This document shows positions 44,569-54,485 of a DNA stretch of 64,000 nucleotides, in pieces. A model generated the notes under the pieces. That model saw only the letters and a program-made list of their open reading frames with translations, did no database searches and was not told the DNA's origin. Origin of the DNA: Acidiluteibacter sp963716125 (GTDB taxonomy: Bacteria > Bacteroidota > Bacteroidia > Flavobacteriales_E > Vicingaceae); NCBI GenBank assembly GCA_963716125.1, contig OY970294.1:2108001-2172000 (forward strand), given 5' to 3'. Position 1 is the first letter of the stretch; every line of letters starts with the position of its first letter. The position numbers were made by a program, and so were the translations under genes.

Positions 44569-47500
44569 ATGCATCTATTTCATCTTAAATTTTTAAAAGT
44601 TTCACTTATTATTTCTTATATTTTTCTGGTATTTCCACTTTTTTCTCAATCTAAAATAGAGTTGATTGATAGTGAGGAAATAATTTCCGAAGGCATCGAC
44701 TTTCACGATATGGGAAATTATGAAAAGGCAATTGAGTATTATTTAAAAATACCTGAAAACGATACGAATTATATCTTAGCACAATACGAATTGGCTTTAT
44801 CGTATAATGCTGATGAACAATATATCAAATCAATAGAATTGATAGATTTTGCAATGGCAACTGCTAAATCTGAATATGATGCAGATTTTTACAATCTTAA
44901 AGGAACTGCACTCGATGAAATAAATAAGGAATCTGAATCTATTGAGGTTTATAACGAAGCAATTGGCAAATTTCCATACAATTACAATTTGTTTTATAAT
45001 AGAGCAGTGGTTTATGAAGCAATGAAAAATTACCAAAAAGCTTTTGATGATTATATGGAAGCTATTACTTTAAATCCATATCATTTTAATTCTACTTATA
45101 GATTGGGTGTTTTGTTAGAAAAAGCCAATGAGCCATCTTTAGCATTTTTATGTTTTGATAAAGCATTATTATTGAATAATGGAGCCACATTTGTTTTCTC
45201 TAACCTAGAAAAAATAGCTATTGGCGATCTGAATTCCAAAGCTTTGGAATCTGAAAAAATTGAATTAAATACTTATGCTAGAGAAAACCAATTTACTACA
45301 ACGGATGCCAAAATGAAAGAAGTAAATGATTGGAGCAAGGATTTAAAAAAGAAAGTGAAGTTTAGAAATAAAGTGACCTACCAAAATTATATGTTATTCA
45401 ATGAAATAAAGTTGGTGTCTGATAGTCTTAATTTTTGGGATAAATATTATATCCATTTTTATAAAAGAATTTATGAAAAGGGATACTTTGATCAATTTAC
45501 TGCTTATATCTATTCTGCTTACCCAAGCGGTAAATATAGAAGTGCGGTACAAAAATTTGATTTGCAAAATTTCATAAAGGACACGAAAGAAGAATTAGTA
45601 AAGCTACAATCAAAAAAAATGGTATGGGACAGTAGTTTACAAGATGTAACCATTTGGATGCAAAATAATAATAGAATAGGTGCAATTGGAAACGTAAGTG
45701 GATTTGAAGAGAAGAAACAAGGATATTGGGAGTATTTTTATTTCAGTAGTGATTTAAAAAGTAAAGGAAATTTTAAAAGTGATGAAAAAGATAGCCTTTG
45801 GGTATGGTATGATAACGAAGGAAATATAACTGAAAAAGTAAATTATATAAAGGGAATAGCAGATGGAAATTACACCGCTTATTTCCCTAATGGACAAGTA
45901 AAAAAAACATTTGCATACACCAATGATACTATTGATAGTAGGTATGAAATTTACAACAAATATGGAGTATTAATTGAAGAAGGAATTTATAGGAAAGGTC
46001 AAAAGCAAGATACTAGTAAAATGTATTATGATAATGAAAGGGTTAAATACATTTTACCTTATAAAAATGATTCATTGAACGGTGTTGTCTATAAATACTT
46101 TAGCAATGGTACAAAGGACGAAATTATTCCAATGAAAAATGATGAAAGAGATGGAATATCAGAAACGTATTATACAAATGGACAGCTATATGCTCACGGA
46201 AATTATATTAATGGAAAGAAAGATGGACAATTTGAATACTTTTATAGAAATGGGCAATTAGCATCGATTAGAAATTTTGTAAACGATGAAAAACAAGGTG
46301 AGTACAAAGACTTATATACTGATGGACAAATACAAGAAGAAGGTAAATACAAAGACGATAAATTGGATGGATTTGTATATAATTATGATAGATATGGAAC
46401 AAAGATAAACGCTACTCAATATGCAAATGGCAATTATGTGAGTATGACCAATTATAAAAAAAATGGGAAGGAAGCGTCCAAGTTTAATATTGGTAGAAAT
46501 GAGTTTAAATTCAAATTTAATAATGAATATGAGCGTATTAAGACAGAAGGAACTATTAAAGATGGAAAGAATGAAGGAATTTGGAAATATTATCACCTCA
46601 ATGGACAATTAAAGTCTGAAGAACCTTTTGAAAATGATAGTTTAGAGGGCTTCGATCGAAATTATTTTAAGAATGGTACCATTGATGATAAGTATTTTTA
46701 TGTAAAGGGTAAAAAGCAAGGATATCATTCATCTTATTATAGAAATGGGCAATTGTTTCAGCAAGGTTATTATGATAATGATGTAAGAACAAGTTGGTGG
46801 GAAAGTTATTACAGAGATGGTTTGCTGAGTCAAAAAACATATTATCAGAATGGTAAAGTAAATGGGTGTAATAACTATTATGATGAAAAAGGAAGATTAG
46901 AGTATAAATACTGTTATGATTTTAATGAATTAGAAAATATTTATACTTATGATACTTTAGGTCAAGTAAATGGATATTTTAATTTAGATAATGGAAAAGC
47001 TACGATTGAATTAAAACATTTGAATGGAAATGTTTACAAGCAATTTTCTTATTCTTCAGCATTGTTAGAAGGAGATTTTAAAGAATTTGATGGATTAGGA
47101 AACTTAATGGTGCAAGGACAATATTTAAATGGGAATCAAGAAGGGAAGTGGATCTATTATTATGAAAATGGAAAAGTTGATACCGAAGGAAACTATTTAT
47201 TAGATGCAAAGGAAGGAAAATGGAAAGCGTATTATAAAAATGGTCAATTGAAAGATGAATTAAATTATTTAATGGATGAATATGATGGGCAGTGGATCAG
47301 TTATCATAATAATGGGGAGATAGCTTCTAAATTAAATTATGAGGAAGGAAATAGACATGGAGATTGCTTCTATTATGATGATTATGGTCAATTACAGATA
47401 ATTAGAAAATACAATGAAGGAATGTTAGAATCCTACTCTTACTTAGAAGAGGATAATATAACGTTAAAGAATATTCCTTTAAAAGAAGAAAGTGGTAAAA

Positions 47501-47871
47501 TAATCGCTTATTTTCCAAATGGTAAAAAATCTTACGAAATGGAATTAAAGTATGGTTTTTTTGAAGGGGAATTAATCAAATATGATAGCAGCGGAACTAA
47601 AAGAGAACATAAAAGATTTAAGAATAACTACTACGATGGCAAAGCAGAATTTTATAATAGAACTGGGATACTGATTAAAGAATCATCTTTTAAAAATGAT
47701 GATTTAGATGGTGCTGTGAAAGAATTTTATGAAAGCGGTGAATTAAAAAATCAATCCTTTTATATAAAAGGCAACTTGTATCATGCCAAGAGCTTTTTTG
47801 AAAGGGATGGCACTTTAATCAAAAGAAGATATTTTTATAACAATCAGTTGATAAAAGAGGTGATGGAATAA
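44569..47871 (+). CDS. Secreted TPR and YwqK/MORN-variant repeat protein, 1100 residues
   Basis: A signal peptide ending near PLFSQ is followed by TPR units (about 35-220: HDMGNYEKAIEYYLKIPEN, FYNRAVVYEAMKNYQKAFDD). A linker follows, and then more than a dozen YwqK-type repeats from about 380 to the end, each with a core like 'YYxNGQLxxxxxYxNGxxDGxxxxY' (YYTNGQLYAHGNYINGKKDG, YYENGKVDTEGNYLLDAKEG). These repeats are usually annotated as an antitoxin family, but here they form one long beta-rich surface domain and no toxin is adjacent. The stop codon abuts the convergent gene's stop. Confidence 0.9.
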   Translation: MHLFHLKFLKVSLIISYIFLVFPLFSQSKIELIDSEEIISEGIDFHDMGNYEKAIEYYLKIPENDTNYILAQYELALSYNADEQYIKSIELIDFAMATAKSEYDADFYNLKGTALDEINKESESIEVYNEAIGKFPYNYNLFYNRAVVYEAMKNYQKAFDDYMEAITLNPYHFNSTYRLGVLLEKANEPSLAFLCFDKALLLNNGATFVFSNLEKIAIGDLNSKALESEKIELNTYARENQFTTTDAKMKEVNDWSKDLKKKVKFRNKVTYQNYMLFNEIKLVSDSLNFWDKYYIHFYKRIYEKGYFDQFTAYIYSAYPSGKYRSAVQKFDLQNFIKDTKEELVKLQSKKMVWDSSLQDVTIWMQNNNRIGAIGNVSGFEEKKQGYWEYFYFSSDLKSKGNFKSDEKDSLWVWYDNEGNITEKVNYIKGIADGNYTAYFPNGQVKKTFAYTNDTIDSRYEIYNKYGVLIEEGIYRKGQKQDTSKMYYDNERVKYILPYKNDSLNGVVYKYFSNGTKDEIIPMKNDERDGISETYYTNGQLYAHGNYINGKKDGQFEYFYRNGQLASIRNFVNDEKQGEYKDLYTDGQIQEEGKYKDDKLDGFVYNYDRYGTKINATQYANGNYVSMTNYKKNGKEASKFNIGRNEFKFKFNNEYERIKTEGTIKDGKNEGIWKYYHLNGQLKSEEPFENDSLEGFDRNYFKNGTIDDKYFYVKGKKQGYHSSYYRNGQLFQQGYYDNDVRTSWWESYYRDGLLSQKTYYQNGKVNGCNNYYDEKGRLEYKYCYDFNELENIYTYDTLGQVNGYFNLDNGKATIELKHLNGNVYKQFSYSSALLEGDFKEFDGLGNLMVQGQYLNGNQEGKWIYYYENGKVDTEGNYLLDAKEGKWKAYYKNGQLKDELNYLMDEYDGQWISYHNNGEIASKLNYEEGNRHGDCFYYDDYGQLQIIRKYNEGMLESYSYLEEDNITLKNIPLKEESGKIIAYFPNGKKSYEMELKYGFFEGELIKYDSSGTKREHKRFKNNYYDGKAEFYNRTGILIKESSFKNDDLDGAVKEFYESGELKNQSFYIKGNLYHAKSFFERDGTLIKRRYFYNNQLIKEVME

Positions 47872-48390
47872 TTATTCTTCTATTTCTAGTTGTTCTACTG
47901 TTTCTAATTCAATATATTCCAACAGCTTATCTTTGTCTTTTGCTTTTATCATTTTTTTGAGATAAGTATTCATTTTTACATCATCTTTATGCTTGTTAGC
48001 GTAGTCTATTATTTGATGGGCAGCATACAATTGAATAGTAGTATTGTCTTTGTCTTGACCGTCTTTAAAGATGACATAATCTACCATAGAAGTCATATAG
48101 ATATTGACCATACTTTGATTATCAATTTCAGCTTTAGCTCCAAATGCGTCCAAAGTAAAAGTTTTTTCAGCACCAGATGCCCATCTAAAAACAAATTGAA
48201 ATGCTTGATACGCTTCAAAAGAGGAGGGAGTTGATTTCAGAACTAAATCGACTGCTTTTTTAAGCTCATCTTTACTTTTTTCATAGTCTAATTTTGATTC
48301 TAGTTCTATATTATCATAATTACTCTGTTCTTGAGCATTTAAGACTCCATAAGAGCATATAAATAAGGCGAAACAAATAAATTTATTCAT
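47872..48390 (-). CDS. Secreted hypothetical protein
   Basis: I place the start at ATG 48390 (MNKFICFALFICSYGVLNAQ), since the signal peptide begins there; an in-frame ATG 11 codons upstream adds a non-signal sequence. The mature part of about 150 residues is helical: NYDNIELESKLDYEKSKDEL, SSFEAYQAFQFVFRWASGAE, QLYAAHQIIDYANKHKDDV, with a charged tail EYIELETVEQLEIEE. I recognise no family. Its stop is directly adjacent to that of the 1100-residue gene (convergent, no gap). Confidence 0.78.
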   Translation of the reverse strand: MNKFICFALFICSYGVLNAQEQSNYDNIELESKLDYEKSKDELKKAVDLVLKSTPSSFEAYQAFQFVFRWASGAEKTFTLDAFGAKAEIDNQSMVNIYMTSMVDYVIFKDGQDKDNTTIQLYAAHQIIDYANKHKDDVKMNTYLKKMIKAKDKDKLLEYIELETVEQLEIEE

Positions 48391-48512
48391 AATTAATTTT
48401 GTTTTATTTTGTGGGGTTTCCATTTATAAAATTATACTACCACTGCTGTAAACTTTTAGGAAAAGTATTTACAATTTCCTACCTTCGTAACTTAATTTTT
48501 AAAAAATTACAA

Positions 48513-49844
48513 ATGAAGAAATATTTCATTGCTGCTCTTGCGCTTAGCCTATCATTTACGGCTTTTTCAAAGGGCAAAGATAACAAAATTGAATTTGTAG
48601 AGTACGATTTGCCCAATGGTTTACACGTAATCTTACAAGAAGATCATTCCACTCCAATTGTGGCTGTAACAGTTCTATATCATGTAGGCTCTAAAAATGA
48701 GGATCCATCTCGTACAGGATTTGCTCACTTTTTTGAACACTTATTGTTTGAAGGTTCTGAAAATATCGAGAGAGGAGAATACTTTAAATTAGTTCAGAAC
48801 AACGGTGGAACATTAAATGCGAATACGTCATTTGACCGAACTTTTTATTTTGAGATATTACCATCCAATCAATTAGAATTAGGGTTGTGGTTAGAGTCAG
48901 AAAGAATGCTACATGCTAAAATTGATCCTGAAGGTGTTGAAACACAAAGAGGTGTTGTGAAGGAAGAATTAAAGCAAAGAAATGAGAATACACCTTACGG
49001 AAGTATTTTAAATGAAATGTATGCTCATGCTTATGTTGATCATCCATACAGATGGACTCCTGGTGGATCTCCTGAATATATCAATAAAGCAAAATTATCT
49101 GAGTTTATTGATTTTTATAAAACTTTTTATGTTCCTAATAATGCTACCTTATCTATCGCTGGTGATATTGATGTAGCTGAAACTAAAAAGATGATTGATA
49201 CCTATTTTTCAACTATCCCAAAGGGAACAAAGGAAATACCACGTCCAACTATTGTAGAGCCTAAAAAAACAAAAGAAGTAAGGGATACAGTTTACGATAA
49301 TATTCAATTGCCAGCTGTTGTTCAAGGATATCATATTCCTGCGCAAGGTACTGAAGATTATTATGCTGCGAGTATGTTGAATACTCTTTTGTCTCAAGGT
49401 GAAAGCAGTAGATTGCAAAAAAATGTAAAAGATAAAAAAGAAGAAGCTGTATTTGTTGGTTCATTTTTAATTCCTTCTGAAGATCCGGGTTTAGCTTTAA
49501 TGTTTGGTATTGCCAATGTAGGAACTAGTCCTGAACAATTAGAGAAATCTATTAATGAGGAAGTTGCTAAGGTTGGAAATGAATTAATTTCGGATGAAGA
49601 ATTGACTAAACTAAAAAATCAAACGGCTTCAGATTTTATTGCAGCAAATGGCAGAGTGGCAGGATTAGCAGAAAGTTTGGCTAATTACCATGTTTATTTT
49701 GGTGATGCTAATTTGGTAAATACTGAAATAGATCGTTATATGAAAGTAACGAAGGAAGACATTCAAAGAGTAGCTAAAAAGTATTTTATTCCTGAAAATA
49801 GAGTAGTACTTTATTATCTTCCAAAATCTCAAAATGCTCAATAA
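48513..49844 (+). CDS. M16 zinc protease, catalytic subunit
   Basis: The start is taken at ATG 48513 (MKKYFIAALALSLSFTAFSK signal peptide); upstream in-frame sequence lacks a signal. The 443-residue protein is a pitrilysin-type (M16B) peptidase with HFFEH in GFAHFFEHLLFEGSENI and the downstream Glu in VVKEELKQRNE. The C-terminal half holds the second, inactive M16 lobe (IQLPAVVQGYHIPAQGTEDY). It is periplasmic. A paralogous gene lacking the zinc motif follows 48 bp later, giving a likely heterodimer. Confidence 0.93.
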   Translation: MKKYFIAALALSLSFTAFSKGKDNKIEFVEYDLPNGLHVILQEDHSTPIVAVTVLYHVGSKNEDPSRTGFAHFFEHLLFEGSENIERGEYFKLVQNNGGTLNANTSFDRTFYFEILPSNQLELGLWLESERMLHAKIDPEGVETQRGVVKEELKQRNENTPYGSILNEMYAHAYVDHPYRWTPGGSPEYINKAKLSEFIDFYKTFYVPNNATLSIAGDIDVAETKKMIDTYFSTIPKGTKEIPRPTIVEPKKTKEVRDTVYDNIQLPAVVQGYHIPAQGTEDYYAASMLNTLLSQGESSRLQKNVKDKKEEAVFVGSFLIPSEDPGLALMFGIANVGTSPEQLEKSINEEVAKVGNELISDEELTKLKNQTASDFIAANGRVAGLAESLANYHVYFGDANLVNTEIDRYMKVTKEDIQRVAKKYFIPENRVVLYYLPKSQNAQ

Positions 49845-49901
49845 AAATCATTCTACTTCTTTAAACAGAAGGAAGTTTAAATATATTTTAAAATGATACA
49901 A

Positions 49902-51974
49902 ATGAAAAAAATCACAATATTATCGCTTATAGCTTTGCTATCAGTGCCTGTATTTGCACAATTAGATAGAAGTAAGCGACCTGAAGCAGGTCCTGCACCT
50001 GAAATTAAAATAGGTGAATCTCAATCGTTCACCTTAGACAATGGATTAAAAGTATTCGTTGTTGAAAATCACAAATTGCCAAGAGTTGCTATTTCATTAA
50101 CCTTAGATGTGCCGCCATTTACCGAGGGCGACAAAAAGGGATATACCGATATGGCCGGAGATTTATTGGCTACCGGAACAAAATCGCTTTCAAAAGATGA
50201 ATTTAATAAAGCTATCGATTTTATAGGAGCTGACTTTTATACATCAGCTAGTTCATTATATGCAGCTGGTTTAAGTAAATATCAAGATAAATTGATTGCA
50301 ATGCTTGCTGATGTAGCTATGAATGCTAATTTTAAGCAAGAAGAAATGGACAAATTAAAGAAGCAATACATTTCCAATGTAACTTCTGAAAAAGATGATC
50401 CAGATGCAATTGCGAGAAATGTAAGAAAAGTTTTGATGTTTGGAAAAGAACATCCTTATGGTGAATTAACAACTGAAGAGAGCATTAATAATATAACTTT
50501 AGAAGATGCTCAAAACTATTATACTACTTTTTTCAGACCAAACATTGGGTACATGGCAATTGTGGGTGATGTTGAGTTTAAAACAGTTAAAAAAGAAGTA
50601 ACCAAAGCCTTTTCAGCTTGGAAAAAGGGTACAATTCCTACTTTTTCTTATCCAACTCCTGAAAAACCAAAATCTTATGAAGTAGTATTTGTAAACAAGC
50701 CAGGTGCAGTTCAATCTGTTATTTCAGTTTGTTATCCTGTTAATTTAAAACCATCTGATGCAGATAAAATTCCATCTTCAGTGATGAATACCTTATTTGG
50801 TGGCGGATTTACTTCTAGATTAAATCTAAATTTAAGAGAAGCTAATTCTTATACTTATGGTGCAAGAAGTAGTTTAAATGATGATGAGTATGTAGGTTCT
50901 TTTAATGCAACGGCTAAAGTTAGAAATGCAGTAACAGATAGTGCATTGACTGAAACAATTAAAGAGATGATGAAAATGCCAGAAGGTGTTACAGCTGATG
51001 AATTGCAAGGTATCAAAAATTACATTACCGGAAATTTTGCCATTGGTTTAGAAAATCCTCAGACGATTGCTCGTTTTGAAATCAACAAGCAATTATATGA
51101 TTTACCTGCTGATTATTACAAAAATTATTTAAAGAATGTAGCAGCTGTAGATTCTAATACCATTAAGGAAATGGCTAGAAAATACATTACTCCGCTTCAA
51201 TCTTACGTTTTGGTAGTTGGTAATAAGGATGAAATTGCTGATAACATCAAAAAGCTTAGTCCTACAGGACAAATTACTTTCTTAGACTTTCAAGGAAATG
51301 TAGCAGTGGAAACTTTAAAAGCTGCACCTGCTGGAATGGATGCCATGCAAGTAATAGATGGATATATAAAGGCAATTGGTGGAAAAGAAATGTTGATGAA
51401 AGTAAAATCTTTTCAAACAACTATGAGTGCTGAAATGATGGGTCGATCTATTGATTTAGAAGTAGCTGCTGAAGCTCCTAATAAGTACATGATGAAAATG
51501 ATGATGGGAGAGATGATGCTGCAAAAACAAGTCTATGATGGTAAGACAGCTAAAGAAAGCAGTATGCAAGGTTCAAGAGAAATTACAGGCGAAGATTTAG
51601 CGAAATTAGAGCAAGAAGCACAAATTTTTCCTGAGTTGAGCTACAATAAAGAAAACTATTCATTACTATTGAAAGGAGTTGATAAAGTGAATGGTAAAGA
51701 AACTTATGTTGTAGAAATTACTGATCCTTTTGGCGATAAGCAAACCAATTATTACAATACAGAAGATTACTTATTGGTAAAATCTGAAATGTTGCAAGAA
51801 ACACCTCAAGGATCAATTATGCAGGTTAAAACTTTGAGTGATTATAAAGAAGTGAATGGAATCAAATTTCCTTATGTTATTAAACAAGAAATAGGACCAC
51901 AAACTTTGGATATGAAAACCACCAAGTTAACTGTGAATGAAAAAGTACCTGCGGGAACTTTTACTGTAGAGTAA
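49902..51974 (+). CDS. M16 protease, non-catalytic subunit with LolA-like extension
   Basis: The start is taken at ATG 49902 (MKKITILSLIALLSVPVFAQ); a second ATG lies three codons upstream. Residues about 35-460 are two M16 lobes (FTLDNGLKVFVVENHKLPRV). The HxxEH zinc motif is replaced by YTDMAGDLLATG, so the subunit is inactive, as in other paired M16B enzymes. The extra C-terminal part of about 220 residues (MQVIDGYIKAIGGKEMLMKV, then ending KLTVNEKVPAGTFTV) resembles the outer-membrane lipoprotein-sorting (LolA-like) fold seen in Bacteroidota M16 proteins. A strong terminator follows, so the unit ends here. Confidence 0.92.
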   Translation: MKKITILSLIALLSVPVFAQLDRSKRPEAGPAPEIKIGESQSFTLDNGLKVFVVENHKLPRVAISLTLDVPPFTEGDKKGYTDMAGDLLATGTKSLSKDEFNKAIDFIGADFYTSASSLYAAGLSKYQDKLIAMLADVAMNANFKQEEMDKLKKQYISNVTSEKDDPDAIARNVRKVLMFGKEHPYGELTTEESINNITLEDAQNYYTTFFRPNIGYMAIVGDVEFKTVKKEVTKAFSAWKKGTIPTFSYPTPEKPKSYEVVFVNKPGAVQSVISVCYPVNLKPSDADKIPSSVMNTLFGGGFTSRLNLNLREANSYTYGARSSLNDDEYVGSFNATAKVRNAVTDSALTETIKEMMKMPEGVTADELQGIKNYITGNFAIGLENPQTIARFEINKQLYDLPADYYKNYLKNVAAVDSNTIKEMARKYITPLQSYVLVVGNKDEIADNIKKLSPTGQITFLDFQGNVAVETLKAAPAGMDAMQVIDGYIKAIGGKEMLMKVKSFQTTMSAEMMGRSIDLEVAAEAPNKYMMKMMMGEMMLQKQVYDGKTAKESSMQGSREITGEDLAKLEQEAQIFPELSYNKENYSLLLKGVDKVNGKETYVVEITDPFGDKQTNYYNTEDYLLVKSEMLQETPQGSIMQVKTLSDYKEVNGIKFPYVIKQEIGPQTLDMKTTKLTVNEKVPAGTFTVE

Positions 51975-51994
51975 CATAACCAATTATTTTATCA

Positions 51995-52047
51995 AAAAAA
52001 AGGGCTCATTCCCCCCAAGTTTCTTGGGGGGAATGAGCCCTTTTTTT
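51995..52047 (+). terminator. Strong terminator after the M16 pair
   Basis: Arms 51995-52019 and 52023-52047 pair along 25 bp, including agggctcattccccccaag, with A- and T-runs at both ends. This long perfect hairpin marks the border between core chromosome and the accessory array. Confidence 0.92.
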
Positions 52048-52139
52048 GTTTAGAAACATCTTCTAATCCTCAGAAAACCGTCTTTGCGAATGGAGTAATT
52101 TAATGACTTTCATTGAAGTAATGCCTAAAACGTAATGCT

Positions 52140-52255
52140 TGTCCGTCCGGAGCAAAGCGAAGGTGGGAAGCACTTTATAACCATTTTTTTAAATTATAAT
52201 TACTCATTTATTTCGTTCGTAATGACTTTTCAAAAGGGGGAGTGTAGCAGTAATA
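52140..52255 (-). repeat. Inverted diverged copy of the REP-like element
   Basis: Read on the minus strand this segment gives AAGTCATTACGAACGAAATA near 52225 and then, after an A-rich stretch, the CCTTCGCTTTGCTCCGGACG block near 52145. It matches the order AAGTCATTGCGAGCGAAACA ... seen at 480-580. The GC-rich block is inverted relative to that copy, so rearrangement is likely. Confidence 0.6.
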
Positions 52256-52280
52256 ATTAGTTTATATATTAAAATTCAAA

Positions 52281-52315
52281 AAAATATGAATTCCTAAATA
52301 ATAATCGAACTCAGG
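52281..52315 (+). repeat. 35-bp dispersed repeat, copy 2
   Basis: Identical over 35 bases to 10226-10260 (aaaatatgaattcctaaata onward), 42 kb away and in the same orientation. Confidence 0.8.
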
Positions 52316-52426
52316 TTAATAAGCATTTCCTCAACCGACAGAAATTTATACTCATATGGCAACAAATCATATTCATAAAACAAAAAGTCCAATTGATTTA
52401 TTAAATTTGGAATAAATTATATATGG

Positions 52427-52451
52427 ATATGACGCACTGAGTGCGTCATAT
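52427..52451. promoter_or_regulatory. Perfect palindrome upstream of the 52476 gene
   Basis: Arms atatgacgcac and gtgcgtcatat flank TGA. It lies 25 bp upstream of the next start, where an operator or cassette-boundary hairpin could sit. Confidence 0.5.
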
Positions 52452-52475
52452 GCACTTGTTAGCAAAAATTCTATT

Positions 52476-52925
52476 ATGAGAATAATAATTGTTTCAATTC
52501 TCTTTATTCTTACTGTAAAGTCTTTCTCTCAGACTAAGACATATAAAGAGTCAAATTTATCTTTTGAATTGGATTCAATTGAAAATAGAAATGTTAAAGA
52601 TTATTGCACAACACACTTCATAAAACTGAATAAAGTAGAAATTTCAAAAATTCAAAGAGTGGTTCCAATGCGAGCAAACAATTTAAATCAATTAATTAAA
52701 AATTGTGGTTATAAAAATGATTACGATTGGACAGGATCTTCTACTGAAATATCCATTAATTATGACGGCAAAGAATATTGGCTTCAACTAGGTGAGAACC
52801 TAGAAACAAGTTTTTTATCAAAAATTAAAGATGGTGATAAATTCGCAGTTTTCTGCAAGGTATTGACAGAAGATTCTATAAAAGTTTCAAGGTACTTAAT
52901 TGTAGAAAAAGTGATAAAAATATAA
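52476..52925 (+). CDS. Small secreted hypothetical protein
   Basis: The 149-residue protein has a signal peptide (RIIIVSILFILTVKSFSQ) and a compact domain with two Cys (DYCTTHFIKLNKVEISKIQR, LNQLIKNCGYKNDYDWTGSS) followed by strands YDGKEYWLQLG and KFAVFCKVLTE. I recognise no family. It is the first gene of the accessory array and is followed by the first complete inter-cassette module. Confidence 0.7.
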   Translation: MRIIIVSILFILTVKSFSQTKTYKESNLSFELDSIENRNVKDYCTTHFIKLNKVEISKIQRVVPMRANNLNQLIKNCGYKNDYDWTGSSTEISINYDGKEYWLQLGENLETSFLSKIKDGDKFAVFCKVLTEDSIKVSRYLIVEKVIKI

Positions 52926-53345
52926 GGTTTAGTTTTTTAAAAATTTCAACATTGTAACTTTGCATTATTGGTCTCACTGATTAATCTATTTGCGGACTTC
53001 ATTAACTTCATCAGTTTAGATTTTGAACAAACAAAATCGCAAACATTTGATTTCCAATTTGATGCTTAGTTTCTATGTAAATTGACTGAGTATTTGACTT
53101 GAGTATTTTCTTGTGAGTAGTTGACTCTGAGAACAAAAACTTTTGCTAACAATATATAAAAACTCATTGGGCGTAAGTAAGTTACGATGCTTTAATGGTT
53201 ATCTGAAACTCCACAAAATCGCTTTGACGATTTTTTCTGAAAAGGGAAAATTAAAAAAACGCAAAGCGTTTTTGCTCTTTAATAATCCCGAAGTTTCGGG
53301 AGCAAATTGTATCTTTAACTTTGTAAACTATGTATCTTAACGAAC
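52926..53345. repeat. Inter-cassette module B1 and its upstream extension
   Basis: No gene is seen in this 420-bp stretch. 53052-53140 (motif GAGTATTTTCTTGTGAGTAG) is shared with 58522-58610. The core runs GCTAAC at 53145-53150, then 30 nt, then GTTACG at 53181-53186. Hairpins follow (aaaacgcaaagcgtttt near 53260; cccgaagtttcggg near 53290). The conserved 45-bp block at 53303-53347 contains TAACTTTG and ends on the ATG of the next gene. Only the block itself and the shared part repeat elsewhere; 52926-53050 looks unique. Confidence 0.8.
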
Positions 53346-54485
53346 ATGCATAAATATGATAGACTAGTGAAATTAAAAATTAAAATATTAGCCCTTTTTA
53401 TATTCACTGCAACAATAGTTCATGGAAATAATATGCAGCAAAAGAATGCCAATCAAGTTATTGATAAACTTGACTCTATAATTCTATTGTCTTCTTCGGC
53501 AAAAAAATCTATAATAAAAATTGATAGTGTTACTTATTTGACAAGTAAACATGTTGAGAAACTAGAAAATAATATCAACGAACAAAAAGTTAAGATTGAA
53601 GAACTTGACTATACAATTTCAAATCCAAAATCTGATTTTTATCAAGAATATATATATCCAATAATTATTTCATTGATTGCTGCTTTTATTTTTTGGATGG
53701 CCTTTTCTTACTTACCAGAGAAGAAAAGAGAGAATCAAGTAAGAAATAAAATAGACTTTGATTTTTATCAGATTTATATGAAGTTATTCCATCTAATTGA
53801 CGGTATTTTTAAACACAGCAATCATTCACCTTCTTATTATCAAAAAAAAATCAAAACTAATACTCTAACAAAAGAAGAGATAAGGTTAGGTCTGCAAAAC
53901 AAGTGCCTTAATGAAAGCTATATATACTACCCAGAATTAATAGGAAAACTGTTCCCAATTGGTAAAAATATTTACGATTCAGAACGTAAAATCAATAAAC
54001 TTATTGATAGGTTATTTGACTTCAGCATTTTTTTAAAATCAAGCGAGATTTTACTTTTTGAAAATATTAGAACCAAGCTTAGCACATATGGACTTGAAAA
54101 TTATAATAAAAGTGCTTTTACTGATATAAATGGAGTGCGGCTACAACCAGTAAATCCAAGTCTAAATTACATGCGCAATAACTTATGGGATATTTATATT
54201 TTATTTTGTGAGGTACAAAAGCTGATGTTCAAAAATAAATTTGAAAACAGAGAAATTTTTCTTTTCAAGGTTCAGTTCCTATTTAGCCAACACAAATACA
54301 ACAAAGTTTTAAAAATTCTAAAAAGGAATAAAGAAAATTATAAAAATGATGTCAACTTTATTGAACAATATACATTTCGTTGCTTGTATTGCTTAAAAAA
54401 GAAAAAAGAGGCATTTAATAAGATTGAAGAATTATTTAAAAAAGATCTAGACTTAATATCAAACAGAAACTTCATTAAAGATTAT

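Larger units (their letters stand above)
52048..52475. other. Repeat-bearing intergenic region at the start of the accessory array
   Basis: No gene is seen. Positions about 52140-52255 are an inverted, diverged copy of the REP-like element at 480-580 (motif GGAGCAAAGCGAAGGTGGGA). Positions 52281-52315 are copy 2 of the 35-bp repeat. Positions 52427-52451 form a perfect 11-bp inverted repeat (atatgacgcac). Confidence 0.65.

Noticed and set aside
46312..46608. 98-codon minus-strand frame
   Set aside because: It is antisense to the YwqK-repeat gene, which is clearly the coding strand.
44569..47871. YwqK repeats as a toxin-antitoxin system
   Set aside because: The repeat family name includes 'antitoxin', but the protein is secreted, 1100 residues long and has no toxin gene beside it.
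48399..48512. N-terminal extension of the M16 catalytic subunit
   Set aside because: It has no homology-like features and would bury the obvious signal peptide starting at 48513; it also overlaps the divergent gene's start.
53143..53340. 65-codon plus-strand frame
   Set aside because: It covers module B1 only, and the same sequence is non-coding in the other module copies.
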